NCBI RefSeq assembly: GCF_009870125.1
Contig: NC_046681.1
Location: 29,658,001-29,722,000 of the forward strand
Direction of reading: 5' to 3'
DNA: 64,000 nt
Source: Drosophila pseudoobscura
Lineage: Eukaryota > Arthropoda > Insecta > Diptera > Drosophilidae
Each line of letters starts with the position of its first letter. Position 1 is the first letter of the stretch. Positions 22,333 to 33,369 of this stretch are shown piece by piece. The notes beneath the pieces were generated by a model that saw nothing but the letters and a program-made list of their open reading frames with translations, searched no databases and was not told where the DNA came from. The position numbers were made by a program, and so were the translations under genes.

Positions 22333-24116
22333 CTAAGTCGTTTCCTCTGCCGTCGCTGTTTCCGTGCTCCCCCAGCCTGGTTCTTTCGTCTCCCCATGAT
22401 CCAGTGGCATCTTTTCAATGGCGTCTAAAATGAATTTTACGGAATGCGCTGTGCGTGGTAGCCACTCCATGATGCGGGATGTGGTTGATACCGGTGGCGG
22501 CGCATCGGCATCATCAACGAAATCAGCATCACCGCCAGATAGCGAGCGCACACCACCCAGGTAATCTGTATAATCGTAGTCGCTGGTCAAGGGATTTACT
22601 TTGGAATAGTAAATGGCAGCGAATGTCGAATAGATAATCAAAAGAGCTGTGCCCACCTATTGGTTAGAGGATTTAGTAAGTAGCGGGTAGGATTCAGCTG
22701 AGGAGATGTCAACTAACCTGAAAGGCAGCCCAGAATTTGTAGGAGCCCTCCGTAATGACGAAATCGTAGTAACCCTTGAGGGGATCACCCTTGATGTAAC
22801 GACCCTCACCCACATCCGTGTCAGCCCTGTCCCCTTCCGCCGCTTCACGTCTCTGGCGGAGGCCGCGAACGGAGCTCACATCAGCCTTCTCCCCCTTCTG
22901 AGGCTCTGGCTGGGCTGATGGGGTTGATAATGTCGCTTCTTTCTCCTGCTTCTCCTCCTCCTCAGAGCTATCCGCAGCCGGAGTCGTACTCGAAGTGGAT
23001 GTCGGCCTTTTCGTTGTGGTGCTCTTCTTGTTTTGATTCTTTTTGTCTCCTTCGATACGCGGTGGCTTCTTGGAATTAATCCTCAGTTTTTGTTGCTGCT
23101 GCTGACGCAGGCGATCCTTATCGGCCTGTTTTTCCGCCTGCTCCTTCCGGAATTTCTCGGTGCTCTTTTGATGACGCTCAGCCATGGAATTCCAGGCGCT
23201 CATTAAGGCCTGGTAGAGATCCCAGAGTTGCTTTAGACTCTTGAGAACTGTTACCAAAGTAGATTCCTCCTGAACGGGAACAATAGCGGTATGTTGTGTA
23301 GGTTGGGGTTGGGTTTGGGCCTGCTTGGCCAGCGGTGTCTCTGCCTGTGGGCGACGTTGGAAACCCATGGGATAGTCGTACACCTCATCGTAGGCAGGGT
23401 AAGGTGCTCTGTAAATGATAAAAGTTCGGGTTGGCTCTAGCTTTAAGAAATAAATTGTATTCTTACCGATTTGGAGGAGCTTGGAGCTTCCTGTTGTTTC
23501 CATCAGCCGTAGGACGTGATGCCACGGGCGATGCTTTCCAGGGCGCGTAAAAGCCATCGTAGGGACGAGGCTGAGCCGCTCTGCCCTCAGAGGAGCCATC
23601 TCCATCTCCATAGAAATTCTCCTCCGACTGCTGTGGCTCCTCCTGCTGATATGGATAATGTCCTGGCCCGTAATCATCGGCAGCATCATAATAGGGATCC
23701 TGTTCGTTGGAATCTTCTCTGCTCTGGGGTGGACCAAATGAATCTTGACGCTGTGCCACAATGGGATCCATGCTCTCTGCATTCACCACCACCGCCCGCT
23801 GCTCCTCATAGAAGTCCTTACTCTGCCTGGTTGTTTCCAAAGGCTGGTTGGGAACACTCGAATTACTGGCCTCCCTCGCTATGCGCTCCACAGTGGCAGT
23901 TTCTTCTTTCGTGTCGTTTCGAGTTGCCGTTTGAAAATGGCTCCACATGCGATTCAGTATTAACACGTCAGCATCACCAGACTGTGCCCGTTCAGCCTCG
24001 ATCAAAGCCACCACCGTGAGGGTCGACACGAAGAGCAGCAGGGTGAGCAGAAGGAGCCATATGGACGAGAGACGCTGCTGTGGCTGCTTCTGTGACATAT
24101 CTTCGTAAGCTGACAT
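22333..24116 (-). CDS. Unidentified two-TM coiled-coil protein, 554 aa
   Basis: Exons are 24116-23467, 23408-22718 and 22656-22333, with good GT/AG junctions and consistent phase. After MSAYEDMSQKQPQQRLSS a strong hydrophobic segment (IWLLLLTLLLFVSTLTVVAL, residues about 19-38) acts as signal anchor. A long acidic, Tyr/Gln/Pro-rich disordered stretch follows (DPYYDAADDYGPGHYPY). Then comes a helical block (TVLKSLKQLWDLYQALMSAW), a highly charged Gln/Lys coiled coil near residues 300-335 (EKFRKEQAEKQADKDRLRQQ), a Lys/Ser/Thr-rich low-complexity region, and a C-terminal membrane segment spanning the last splice (AAFQVGTALLIIYSTFAA) before an acidic tail. I do not recognise the family. The anchor plus coiled coil superficially recalls RIC-3, but no diagnostic motif supports that. 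The 5' end lies about 55 bp from the broken gene at 24172-24736. Confidence 0.8.
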
Positions 24117-24171
24117 TGTCCGTACTCTATTGTTTTCTTCCTGAACTAAGGTTTTTATTTTTCTGGAATCC

Positions 24172-24736
24172 TTAATTTTGGATTTCGAGGCGCGGCACGG
24201 CCAGTCGGCTTGCGGTTAAGTCGTCAACTAAACGAAGAATCTCCAGCGATGCTCCAGAAAAGCCTTGTACCATCGATGGCCAGTGCGATGGTGTTAATAC
24301 AACGGAAATGTATCCACATTTACTATCTAGAACATCTTCGCTGGGCCCCATCTTCATCTCGTTGAAAGGTGCTAATCCGTGTGCCGCGTGCATCATCGTT
24401 ATTGGGCCAGTGCTCCAGTTTCCGTTTAACGGTTCATTCGCCATCGAGTGCCACACCAATTAACATGTCCCCAACATCCAGTATGTCTTTGGTCCATCTC
24501 CATTCATTTTGATGCATAATTCCCGACATTGTTGTTGACCAGAAATTCGTTTTTTTTCGCGGTGAAAGTGTGCAATACTCGTAGGATTCTATGGGACACA
24601 GAATATGGGAGTAGTAGATCTTGGCCTCTCGCCCAATGACGCGTCGTGGTGCATTGTCTGACGTGTGGCACGCGCACACGCACGATTTGTGGAGTTTACA
24701 TATTGACGAACAGAGCATAACAGAGTATACATACAT
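24172..24736 (-). pseudogene. Unidentified host gene split by a frameshift
   Basis: Two overlapping minus-strand frames each look protein-like and together would make one product. The upstream frame (24736-24434) includes APRRVIGREAKIYYSHILCP, WSTTMSGIMHQNEWRWTKDI and DVGDMLIGVALDGE before a stop. The downstream frame (from 24459 to the stop at 24172) continues with NGNWSTGPITMMHAAHGLAP and CGYISVVLTPSHWPSMVQGF and ends RLAVPRLEIQN. The downstream frame is preceded directly by a stop and has only a non-ATG opening. The 26-bp overlap is far too short for a spliceosomal intron, so a frameshift is the simplest reading, real or from sequencing. The family is not recognised. The upstream start is uncertain; MLCSSICKLHK at about 24718 is one option, in a Cys-rich stretch that may instead be a leader. 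Confidence 0.45.
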
Positions 24737-27013
24737 ATATGTACATAAACATAATTACAAGACGAGCGTGTGTCTTTGATTAAGGCAAAGATACATGTCT
24801 ACAATCAAGATGTCTTTGGGTACCACAAAAGTGGCTGATCCGAGTGTAAGGAATGCGGCAGGTATTGATTTCGGCTTGGAAGACCTGATACAGGCATTCT
24901 AGCTTTTAAGTGAGTATAGTATCCCCCGAAATCTAGTATTTTCTAGAAGCTGCTTCCAGACAGGCCTCTGGTATCTGGTATCTGGCATTGATTGTCTTTT
25001 ATTTGAACTCTTTGGGGGATCTGAAACCCTTCGAATACAATGAGATTTATTTTATTGATAAAAGGTTTCATAATATAACAAATTATTATTTAGAAATCTT
25101 TCTATACTTGAAAATGTTGTGTGTGTGAAGTAATCAACAAAGCTTTTACTGTAGTGTTTGCCATTTCAATTCTAATGTTTTCTTCTAGATTGTGCTGAAT
25201 TTCTAATGCGTCATTTTTTTACCGCAGAAAACGCAACGCGACAAACTAGTTTCATTACCCCCAAAATTGTTTATATATAATTCTCGAGATAATATCCAGA
25301 TGGCTCTCCTCTAAAAAAAGCTCTATCACTTTTTGTATTTATTGTTTGTTTGAAAACTACAACGTGGTGATGGCAGCGTGATCTTGGTTTCTCTTTCTCA
25401 CGAGCGCCTAGGTTACGATATTGGACATGACCCGAAGTGCATCCGTTAGAAGATGGGACAAATACACTTATGGTCTTTTTCAACAAATAAATAAAGTAAG
25501 CTAAGTACAAACATTTATAAAAAAAACACTATACATACATATGTACATATGTATGACCATATATTTACATATATGTACATATATTGTCATGTCGTGGTCA
25601 CGCAAGCATCTCTAATTCAAACTAAAACGTACTGTCAGAGAAAAAGCGATTTCTGGAAATAATGCGTGAATACGGTGTTGTTTGAAACAAAGCGATGCAT
25701 CGTGAAATTCAAGTAATTGAAGTATATTGCTTGGTAGTATCTCATGATGATTAATATTAATATTCAGCACATCATATGTACATATATGTACATACGTACA
25801 TATGTAGAGAAACCACCTGATATGCCGCCTGTTTTATTGTTTACCAAATACCGAATATAAACAGAAACAACGCAATAAAAAGCCGGCAAATTGTGCAAAG
25901 AGAGGGAGAGAATTCCATTAGAGTGGACCTGTCTCGAAAAGTGGCTTTGGGATACAAAGGTTTATGAACAAAAAATACAACAAATCTATATGCTTTATTT
26001 ATAAGCATTTTAGTAAATAAAGACATTATAAAGTATCATACATTCATATTTTGTTGCTTTCTTACTACCGTATGTAAGCTTCAGGCGGAAGAATTACATA
26101 CATACGCGTGTAAGCATGAACTTTAATGGAAGGTCAGGGGAATATTTCCGTTTTGAAGGCAATTTCTAAATACATACATACGTATGCACAGATGTATTAC
26201 GTATGTGTGATACTGCAAGTGGTTGCGTTGATAAGTGAAAACAAAGAGATCACTTGGTGTAACAATTGCATTGGCGGTCGTCGCTGATACTTGAAGATCG
26301 ACGAGACGGCTGAGCTGAGTGCAAATGAGTTCAACTAAAAGGCTATAAATATGCACTCAGATCGTACGCATTCGCTCACGACTACACGGAGGGGGACGTG
26401 GTGGGACGCAACTACACACCGCCACATACACAAACATATTCGTCGACAAGGTGCATTCATATAAGGTGAGCATTGTAGTTGGTGGGTCGCCTGTAACTTT
26501 TTAGCTCATGTTGTTTTTGTGTGTCTATATGTAATATGCGATGCGAGAGTGGGAAACCAAATACAAGGTGATGCCTCCATATTTGGTTAATACACCTTCT
26601 GCATATGTACATGTATGTATTCATACATGTGTGTATTAGCATGAATACAAACACCACCTGGGAGAGCGTTGATTCCAAATTCTGGAAAGTTCTCGGCAAA
26701 CAAACACACAATACAAATGCAACACCTGGGCGAATCGATGTTGTGTGGGTTTCTGGAAACTTCTTTAGCAAAAATGCAATAAATTCAGTATTGTGTTTCT
26801 CTTTATTGTAAATGTAATATCTAAATCAAACTTCATAATGTGAAACTCACTATAGCTTATTAACTAGAAATTGTAAGTCTGAATTAAGTTTAGCAAATAG
26901 TTTAAGCTAAGAATAATCTTTTTTTGTTTGTGAAGTTATAAGCAAATAAAATTATTATAATTTTCACAAAATTTTTTTCCGCTGCTTCGCCTGCTTCATG
27001 GAAATGCAATGCT
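24737..27013. other. AT-rich intergenic region
   Basis: About 2.3 kb with no supported gene. Open frames are short and repetitive. Several TACATATGTA-type palindromic runs occur (24728-24752, 25531-25583, 25775-25808, 26160-26190, 26600-26635). The plus-strand frame MSLGTTKVADPSVRNAAGI at 24810-24903 (30 codons) is noted but unsupported. Confidence 0.5.
25531..25583. repeat. Palindromic TACATATGTA microsatellite cluster
   Basis: Alternating TACATA and TATGTA units give several self-complementary ten-mers within about 50 bp. The same motif recurs at intervals in non-coding parts of the window. Confidence 0.8.
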
Positions 27014-27019
27014 TTTATT
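27014..27019 (-). terminator. Polyadenylation signal AATAAA for the NUPR1 homologue
   Basis: TTTATT on the plus strand gives AATAAA on the minus strand about 205 bp past the NUPR1-like stop codon, the first such signal downstream. Confidence 0.5.
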
Positions 27020-27223
27020 TCCAGTGGCTGTTGCGTTCCACTCTCTTTTCTTTCACCAAACGCAACTGCGACACAGCCCGCTGCGCTGCTTTGATTTTCA
27101 ATTTCTTCTTGTTGCCTTTTCTTCTCGTTTGCCTTTTAGTAACTTAAATTCGATTATTTCTTCGTTTTCTACTCTCTTCAACTCCTTTCCTTTCTTTGAT
27201 TCCGCGTTAGCGGCAGCCCTGCA

Positions 27224-27430
27224 TCAGTTTTTGCAGGCCTTCTTAATGTTGTTGGTGTTGGTGTTCATCAGTTTGGTTAGGATTTTTCTGGAGTGACCGG
27301 AGGGGTCGAAGTGGTTGGTGTGCACACTGGCCTCCTTCTTGGAGCGCTGCTTGCCGCCGTGGCCAGAGAAAATGTGCTTATCATAGTCGAAGTTGTAGTG
27401 CTCGTACTCATCAAAATGCGACTCGGACAT
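27224..27430 (-). CDS. NUPR1/p8-like stress-response nuclear protein, 68 aa
   Basis: A single-exon frame encodes MSESHFDEYEHYNFDYDKHI followed by FSGHGGKQRSKKEASVHTN and HFDPSGHSRKILTKLMNT. The order fits the NUPR1 (p8/Com1) family: an acidic, aromatic N-terminal half (vertebrate DEYDYYNFD-like), then a basic Lys/Arg stretch and the HxRKLxTKL-type helix. Length is close to the mammalian protein (about 80 aa). The family comprises small, largely disordered, DNA-binding and chromatin-associated regulators induced by stress, including starvation and ER stress. The start has no upstream in-frame ATG, and a TATA/initiator promoter lies about 140-175 bp upstream. I believe the D. melanogaster orthologue is CG6770, from memory. 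Confidence 0.9.
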   Translation of the reverse strand: MSESHFDEYEHYNFDYDKHIFSGHGGKQRSKKEASVHTNHFDPSGHSRKILTKLMNTNTNNIKKACKN

Positions 27431-27569
27431 GGTTGTTTGCTTTTTCTTTAAATTTGACTAAAACAATTGCAATATATTGCGCTTTTTTGTTGTTTTTCTT
27501 TGCTGTGGCCTTTTGGCTGCAACTCTGGACGAATTTTTCACCGTGAAACTTTCCCCTCGATACAGATAT

Positions 27570-27604
27570 TGAACTTTTTAGTGCTTTGGCGGACCTTTAT
27601 ATAC
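27570..27604 (-). promoter_or_regulatory. TATA box and initiator for the NUPR1 homologue
   Basis: On the minus strand a TATATAAAG box has its TATAAA beginning at 27601. An initiator-like TTCAAT has its A at 27570, which puts the TATA box at -31, the classic spacing. It would give a leader of about 140 nt before the ATG at 27430. A strong TATA promoter suits an inducible stress gene. Confidence 0.6.
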
Positions 27605-28674
27605 ACCAAGAAGCTTTTCGAGCTGACAGAGAGCGATATGTCAAAGGCTCCAAGAAACTTTTAAACGGTCAGAGAGTTTTGTCAAATGTTCTCACGTGAA
27701 GTTGCCAGACTGTCTGCGAAAAATGAGTTTTGTGGTCTCAAAAAAGCAATATAATACATTTAATGGAATAGTTTCGATTGAAAAGACAGTCTACATAAAA
27801 GATGTCTTAAGATATTTATTATATTTGGTGATAAAATGCACATTTCAGCTTTTTCAAATCTGAAAAATATTCTTCAACAGTATGGCAGCACTATCACAAC
27901 ACTCTCTCTCACTCTCTCAGCCAAAGAGAGTAACGAGCAAAGCTTTTCACAATTTTTGCTGCGCAATTAAATTGTTGTTGCTTTATTTACAAAGTGCGCG
28001 GTAAACAAAAAAACACACAACGCCAAACATATTTTTTTTGCCTTGTCCATTTATTTAAATTATTTCAGAATATTCTCATAATATACACGTTTTCAAACAG
28101 CTGGAGGGGCAGGTAGGGCCGAGCAAGCGGTTGTTATATAAACTTTTCGCTTGCCACCCACCTTGGTCCGCCCTCATGTGACCCCGAGGGTGCATTCAAA
28201 TTGCATCATCGTCGGAAACGTTCCGTTACATTTCAAATACTATTTTTGACTTTGATCGGGAAACGTGATCGTACGCACATATCTACATATAGAAGTGGGC
28301 TTGTCAGAACCCGATCCGCTGACCCAGTTCTCTCTCACTCCAATCCATTTTTGTTTATTTTGATATAAAGCTTTTAATTGGTTTTGCTCTAATTGTTTTT
28401 TATGAACAACACTGGTTACGTACGGATCCCTCCTTCGGTCTGATAAGATAGTGCTGTCAACTATTGCTCTGGTTATGGTTCATTAGTCACTTGAGGTAGC
28501 AGATGCCGTGGAGTTCCACCTGCTTTGAGAGAAACAACGCAATAGAACGGAATCGTTATCGCATTCCTCGATAAGAAAGCATTCCCCTTACATAGTATTG
28601 AGTCTACATTGTAGAGTATATAACCTTTCACAGAATATCATCAATCAGTTTGACTTTTCAATTTAAGCGCTATC
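27605..28674. other. Upstream region of the NUPR1 homologue and 3' side of the zinc-finger gene
   Basis: About 1.1 kb without a gene. It contains CT-rich GAGA-factor-like tracts near 27901-27921 and 28330-28340 that could support an open, inducible promoter. No defined heat-shock element array was found. Confidence 0.4.
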
Positions 28675-30176
28675 CTATTTGAAACTTTCTTTGGGGAGCA
28701 GCGTTTTCAGGCGCTTCTGGCTTGATGAAGTGTTTTCTTCCGTCTGCTTGCGGGAACCTTTGGGTTCTCTTTGCTTCTTTTTGCCCGGCGGCAGAGTGTC
28801 TTCGATCATGGGGAGGTCGAAATCATCTGGCATTTTGTTCTCAAATGAACTATCCACTGATTCGGACAGTTCCAGCTGCACCGCCTTCTCGGTGTGCACA
28901 CGCTGCACATGCTCTTTCATCTTGTCGGATCGATGACTACTAAAGCCACACAGCTGGCATTTGTAGCGATTCAGACCGTTTTCCGTGTGCTTGAGAGCAT
29001 GTCGCTTGAGGTTCTTGCTCTGGCTAAACTTGCATCCGCATATTTCGCAAATAAAGTCCCGTCCCTGCTTATGCGTCTCTATGTGCAGCTTCAAGTTCTC
29101 CTTGCGATTGGCCCGATGCTTACAGCCCGACACGGTGCAGGCGAAGAATTCGCCCGTGTGGAGCAATTTGTGCGACTTGAGTGCCTTCATATGGGTGGTG
29201 CTATAGCCGCACACATCGCAGAGCATTTGCTTCTCCGGATTGTGGACTAAAATGTGATTACTAAGGCCCTGTTTCCACTTGAAGCCCTTCCCACAGTGCG
29301 GACAGATGTGCGGCGTTTCCGTAGAGTGCTTGGGCTGGTGTACCAGGAGAGCAGCTCTGGTGGTAAAGTGAATCCCGCATTCTAGGCAAAAGAAGGGCTT
29401 GCGCAGATCTCCAGAGTGGCGGCGAAGATGCTTGTCATGCTCTCGCCAGTCCAGGAAGCCGACCTCGCACAGGGAACAGGTTAGATGCGAGGGCTCACAG
29501 CTGCTCATGTGCTCAATCATCTTCTGCACTTGGTAGCATTTGAAGTCACAGCCAATACAATAGTTAACCTTGCTGCTGGATTTTACTGCCCGGGGATTCT
29601 TCAGCTACAAAACCAGAGAAATTTAATGAATAAAAGATAATAACAACAAGCTCCACAGCATACCTTGAAGAAGCTCTGTTGATTCTCAAATAGATCTTCG
29701 GGTTTCTTTGTGGTTTCCAGGTTTACCTCAGCCTCTCCGGAGGTCGTCGCCTCGCATGTGTCTCTAACCTCGTCCACGGGCTGCATCTGGTACAAGTTTA
29801 AGAGCTCCGTCACGGCCAATATCTTAGCCAGCTCCCGGAAATGCTCCTCATGCTCCTTGGAAACGGACACAATGTCCTCGTAAAAAAAGTCCACAATTGT
29901 GTGCAGGCATTGAGTGCAGGCGAAATTGCGAATGGTTATCTTCAGCGGATTGTGTATGGAGAACTGCTGCTGCTTTTGGTTGGTGCCAATGAGCTTACTC
30001 TGAGCGGCCAGGACACAAAAGTGCACGCTGAGGCTCAACGCCTCGTCCGAATCCAATTCCAGCAGCAAATCACAGAACTGGCCCGTGCGTCGCTGATTGT
30101 TGAGGTAATTGGATACCTTCGAGTGGAGCGGCTGGTGTAGGGTGGGCAGAGATTGGACAGCTGGTGCCAGTAGCAT
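28675..30176 (-). CDS. BTB/POZ and C2H2 zinc-finger protein, 480 aa
   Basis: Exons are 30176-29664 and 29604-28675, with a 59-bp intron (GTATGC...TTGTAG) in phase 0. The start is the first ATG, MLLAPAVQSLP; upstream codons lack an ATG. Residues about 10-125 form a BTB-like dimerisation domain: VSNYLNNQRRTGQFCDLLLE, then VHFCVLAAQSK and CLHTIVDFFYEDIVSVS. After an acidic linker come about eight Cys2His2-type fingers: YCIGC (degenerate, ending in Cys), LTCSLC, FFCLEC, HICPHC, MLCDVC, FACTVSGC, FICEIC and YKCQLC. A Lys/Arg-rich tail (PPGKKKQREPKGSRKQ) follows. It should be a nuclear DNA-binding transcription regulator. Linkers are mostly not the TGEKP type, so DNA-binding mode is uncertain. I recall a gene of this type near here in D. 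melanogaster (CG6792), but this is not verified. Confidence 0.9.
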
Positions 30177-30236
30177 TTTATAAAACAAAAATTTAGATGT
30201 TTTCGCAATAAAAATTGTTTGTTTTGTTTGTATCGC

Positions 30237-30262
30237 AACAGCTGATCAGCGCAATGTGACCA
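30237..30262 (-). promoter_or_regulatory. E-box (motif 5) and motif-1-like promoter pair of the BTB zinc-finger gene
   Basis: AACAGCTGAT at 30237-30246 is an exact AWCAGCTGWT match. The minus-strand TGGTCACATT at about 30252-30261 differs by one base from the motif 1 consensus YGGTCACACTR. Both lie within 90 bp of the start codon at 30176, the usual arrangement of a fly housekeeping-type promoter. Confidence 0.5.
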
Positions 30263-31234
30263 GGGGCTCGGAAGATCAAAAATACCATGTAATACGTAGT
30301 AACGCATTATTTAGGTGTCCGTTAAATTAAACTGGTTTATCTTTCGGTTTCATAAATGGAAATGAACCATTACAAATTAAAAATTCCAGTTTTTACACCT
30401 TAAAAGATGCATTTAAAATTAGCATTTTAAATAAAACACACAAACAGAAAGTTTTTCATCAAAAGAACCCGGTTAAATAAGCTCTTGGACATCTCGAGGC
30501 ATGGGTTTCAGTTGAAAAGCCAAACTGGTCTTTGAAAGACCTCTCCACGGATCCCGCTTATGTGCGGTGTTTATTTAAAAAAAGTTTATTAGAGGGCAAC
30601 GTTTCTATTGTTTTGGTTTCCATTTTTATAAACAAATCTTACACTGCCAATTAAAAACGAGCACGAATAAATAAGGTGATACATTCTTGAGAATTTCTCG
30701 CAGCCATTGTCGGGAGTTTTATCAGATTGTAGTCAATTGTTGTTCCATTTACGCAAACAATAAAAAACAGTCTCGTTGCGATTTCAACTCAAATTGCATG
30801 CAGATTCTATATTGATTGTCGGATTAGACTAATTGGATGTGATCATATCGTATAGAAAGTCTAACCTTTAATTACTGGAAATCCCAACATAAACATACTC
30901 GTAGAGGAAGTCTATTTACGCTTCTCACTAAGCTATCGTATCGCGTTGGATTCCAATTGTTTGTATACCGGACGGACGACTTGCTTGCACATGTACTTAT
31001 AGGGGCACCCAACACCCAAGCAAGCAAGAAGAGGCTGATGATGATGATGGGGCTGGCTGATTCCGATCATAACGCTTAAGTCTGGTGTTGCGAGCAGTTG
31101 ATCTCTCGTATCGCGTCACGATTCAGATTCCCACTGCCGTCGCCCGCTGATTAACGCGGAACGCAATCAGAGCAAATCAGCATTAATTCAATCAAAGATT
31201 AAGACTGACAGGGATCGTCAGCTGTGCACAGAAG
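30263..31234. other. Intergenic region between divergent genes
   Basis: Almost 1 kb between the zinc-finger gene (minus) and the PI-PLC-X gene (plus). AT-rich, with a GATGATGAT tract near 31035-31047. No gene or clear TATA promoter for the plus-strand gene was recognised. Confidence 0.4.
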
Positions 31235-32814
31235 ATGTTCCTTCAAACGATTATATTCATCCTGGCCCTGACAGGGCCTGCCACTGCCGGTCTGCCAGAG
31301 GTGCAGACAATCAAAGCGGCCCGGACCGATGACGATGGTAATAGACTGAAGCTCTGGCTGACAATCAATGCGCGCAAGCGTTTTCTGGAGATCTCCTGGA
31401 AGAATGCCCCCGCCAGAATGGGAGACAATGTCCTGCTGACAGTCCAGGATCCGCACAGCTTCGAACTGCGTACACTGCCAACGGGAACGCCTTTGGCTTC
31501 CTTTGCCTCTGACGAAGGCAGTGGATCCGGCGATGGGGCTGCCGACTATGTTCCTGTCCAGGGATTCACAAGGAAGCCGCTTACTTCGCTGGCTAAGTCG
31601 ACCAAGCCGCCGTCGTCGCGCCAGTACTGGGTGGCCAACGAGGGTACTGCCGAAATTGTGGCCGCCATTCAGCCAAGCCTCTCCACCCAGTGGTTCACCA
31701 CGGGAGTGCCCTTCGACTATGCGCTGTCGCGTAATGTGACCGCCCAGACCTTCTGCTATGGCTACTGGGCCAGTTACATCAATGCGGAGGGACGCATTCT
31801 AGCCAAGACCTGTGTGAGGGCCTACCCCCGCTGGATGAACGAGCTGCGTTCGGTGGTGGGTGAGCTGCGGCTGCGGGATCTCTTCATACCGGGCACCCAT
31901 GATTCCGGCTCGTATCGCCCCAATTTCGATCCACTGATACGCGAGAGTCTAGTGACCAAATATGCCCTCACCCAGGACGATGACATAATGGGACAGCTAA
32001 TGCATGGAGTTCGATATCTGGATATACGCGTCGGCTACTATCGAGCATCCCAGGAGAAGTTCTTCATCTATCATGGCATCACCAAGCAGCGTCCGCTGCA
32101 GGAAGTCATCAATCAGGTCAAGGATTTTGTCCATGAAACCAATGAGATTGTCATTTTCGGACTCAAGGAGTTTCCAGTGGGTAATGTGGCATCATCTTTC
32201 CCCCTCTTAATTTTTGCTTAGAGTCCCGTATTGTTTTTTAGGCTTCGGCAAGAGCTTGGGCGTCCATCGGCTGCTGGTCAGCTATCTGCGCGAACAGTTC
32301 CAGGATCTGATTGCACATCCCTCACTGACGTGGCGCGCCTCCCTGCTCGACATTTGGTCCAGGCAACAGAATGTGATCCTGGCCTACGACAAGCATGCCA
32401 TTGTGGAGGAGTTTCCCCAGCTGCTGTTTGGAGCCGTGGAACAGCGTTGGGGCAACGTACAGACCTGGCCGCGTCTCGAGACCTATTTGCGCAACATCAA
32501 TGACTTTGATGTGTCGTAAGTGTAAGAGAAAATTGATAATTACCAATTACTTATGGATTGTTCTTCTCTTGAGCAGACGCTTCTCGAGTCGCCTGGTGGC
32601 AGATATGGCCGAGTTGACGCCGGAAACCTGGGATGTCATACTCGATAAGCACGGCGGACTCCGTAAAATGGCCGACTCTATCAATTGGCGTATATCGCAG
32701 CTGTATCGGGATGAGCTGGGCGAAAATTCCAACATTGTGGCGGTTGACTTCATACGAGGCACCACCATTGTAGAGACAGCCATTGATTGGAATCGTCGCA
32801 AGATTGCACATTAG
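31235..32814 (+). CDS. Secreted PI-PLC X-domain protein, 485 aa
   Basis: Exons are 31235-32180, 32242-32515 and 32577-32814, with GT/AG ends and agreeing phases. The N-terminus MFLQTIIFILALTGPATAGL is a signal peptide. An N-terminal beta-rich region of about 200 residues follows. The X domain begins near residue 210: LRLRDLFIPGTHDSGSY holds the first catalytic His (about residue 222). FFIYHGITKQRPLQEVI holds the second (about residue 280). DIRVGYY and EIVIFGLKEFPVGF are further conserved blocks. No Y domain is present, so it resembles bacterial PI-PLC and the animal PLCXD proteins that act on phosphatidylinositol without calcium. Export suggests action outside the cell or in the secretory route; activity is not proven. 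I believe the fly orthologue is CG14945, from memory. Confidence 0.9.
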
Positions 32815-33104
32815 ATGGAGTTCATTAAGGAGACATTTAGCATTTAAAATAGCAACATTTATCAGCAAAAACGTTTACAAATTTGTGGCCAGAAAGTGCC
32901 CGTTGTTTTGTTCCCTAAACATGTCACAATACGAGTATGCATGCAGTTTGCTCCCATCAAAAGCAGTACTTCCTGACGTATATTCAAAAAAGGAATGTGG
33001 CATCAGGAAGAAATTATAAAATGCGTTCTACAGAGGAAGGCCTTCGGGGCTATACTTGTATAACATATACGGAGAAAAAATATGTTAACTGTGGAGCTTG
33101 CTAA

Positions 33105-33110
33105 AATAAA
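33105..33110 (+). terminator. Polyadenylation signal AATAAA for the PI-PLC-X gene
   Basis: A plus-strand AATAAA lies about 290 bp after the stop codon. The stretch 32815-33369 holds no other supported feature. Confidence 0.45.
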
Positions 33111-33369
33111 TATACGTATTATGGGGAAACTAAATGTATGTGTGTATAAACTAAACAATTATAAACGATACCGATTTCGATGTGAGGAATGCCAGTTTCT
33201 AAGCACAAATATCATACACATGGGGGTTGGCCGATCACAAAGAGAATGCAGGCTAAAGGCAAACAGCTCGGATAGCTACTCTGAATATCATTTGTCTTTT
33301 TAAACTAAAAGCATCATTAGGTTTTAGCCGATACATGAGTTTTTTTTTTTTGTTGGGGGAAAATTGGTC

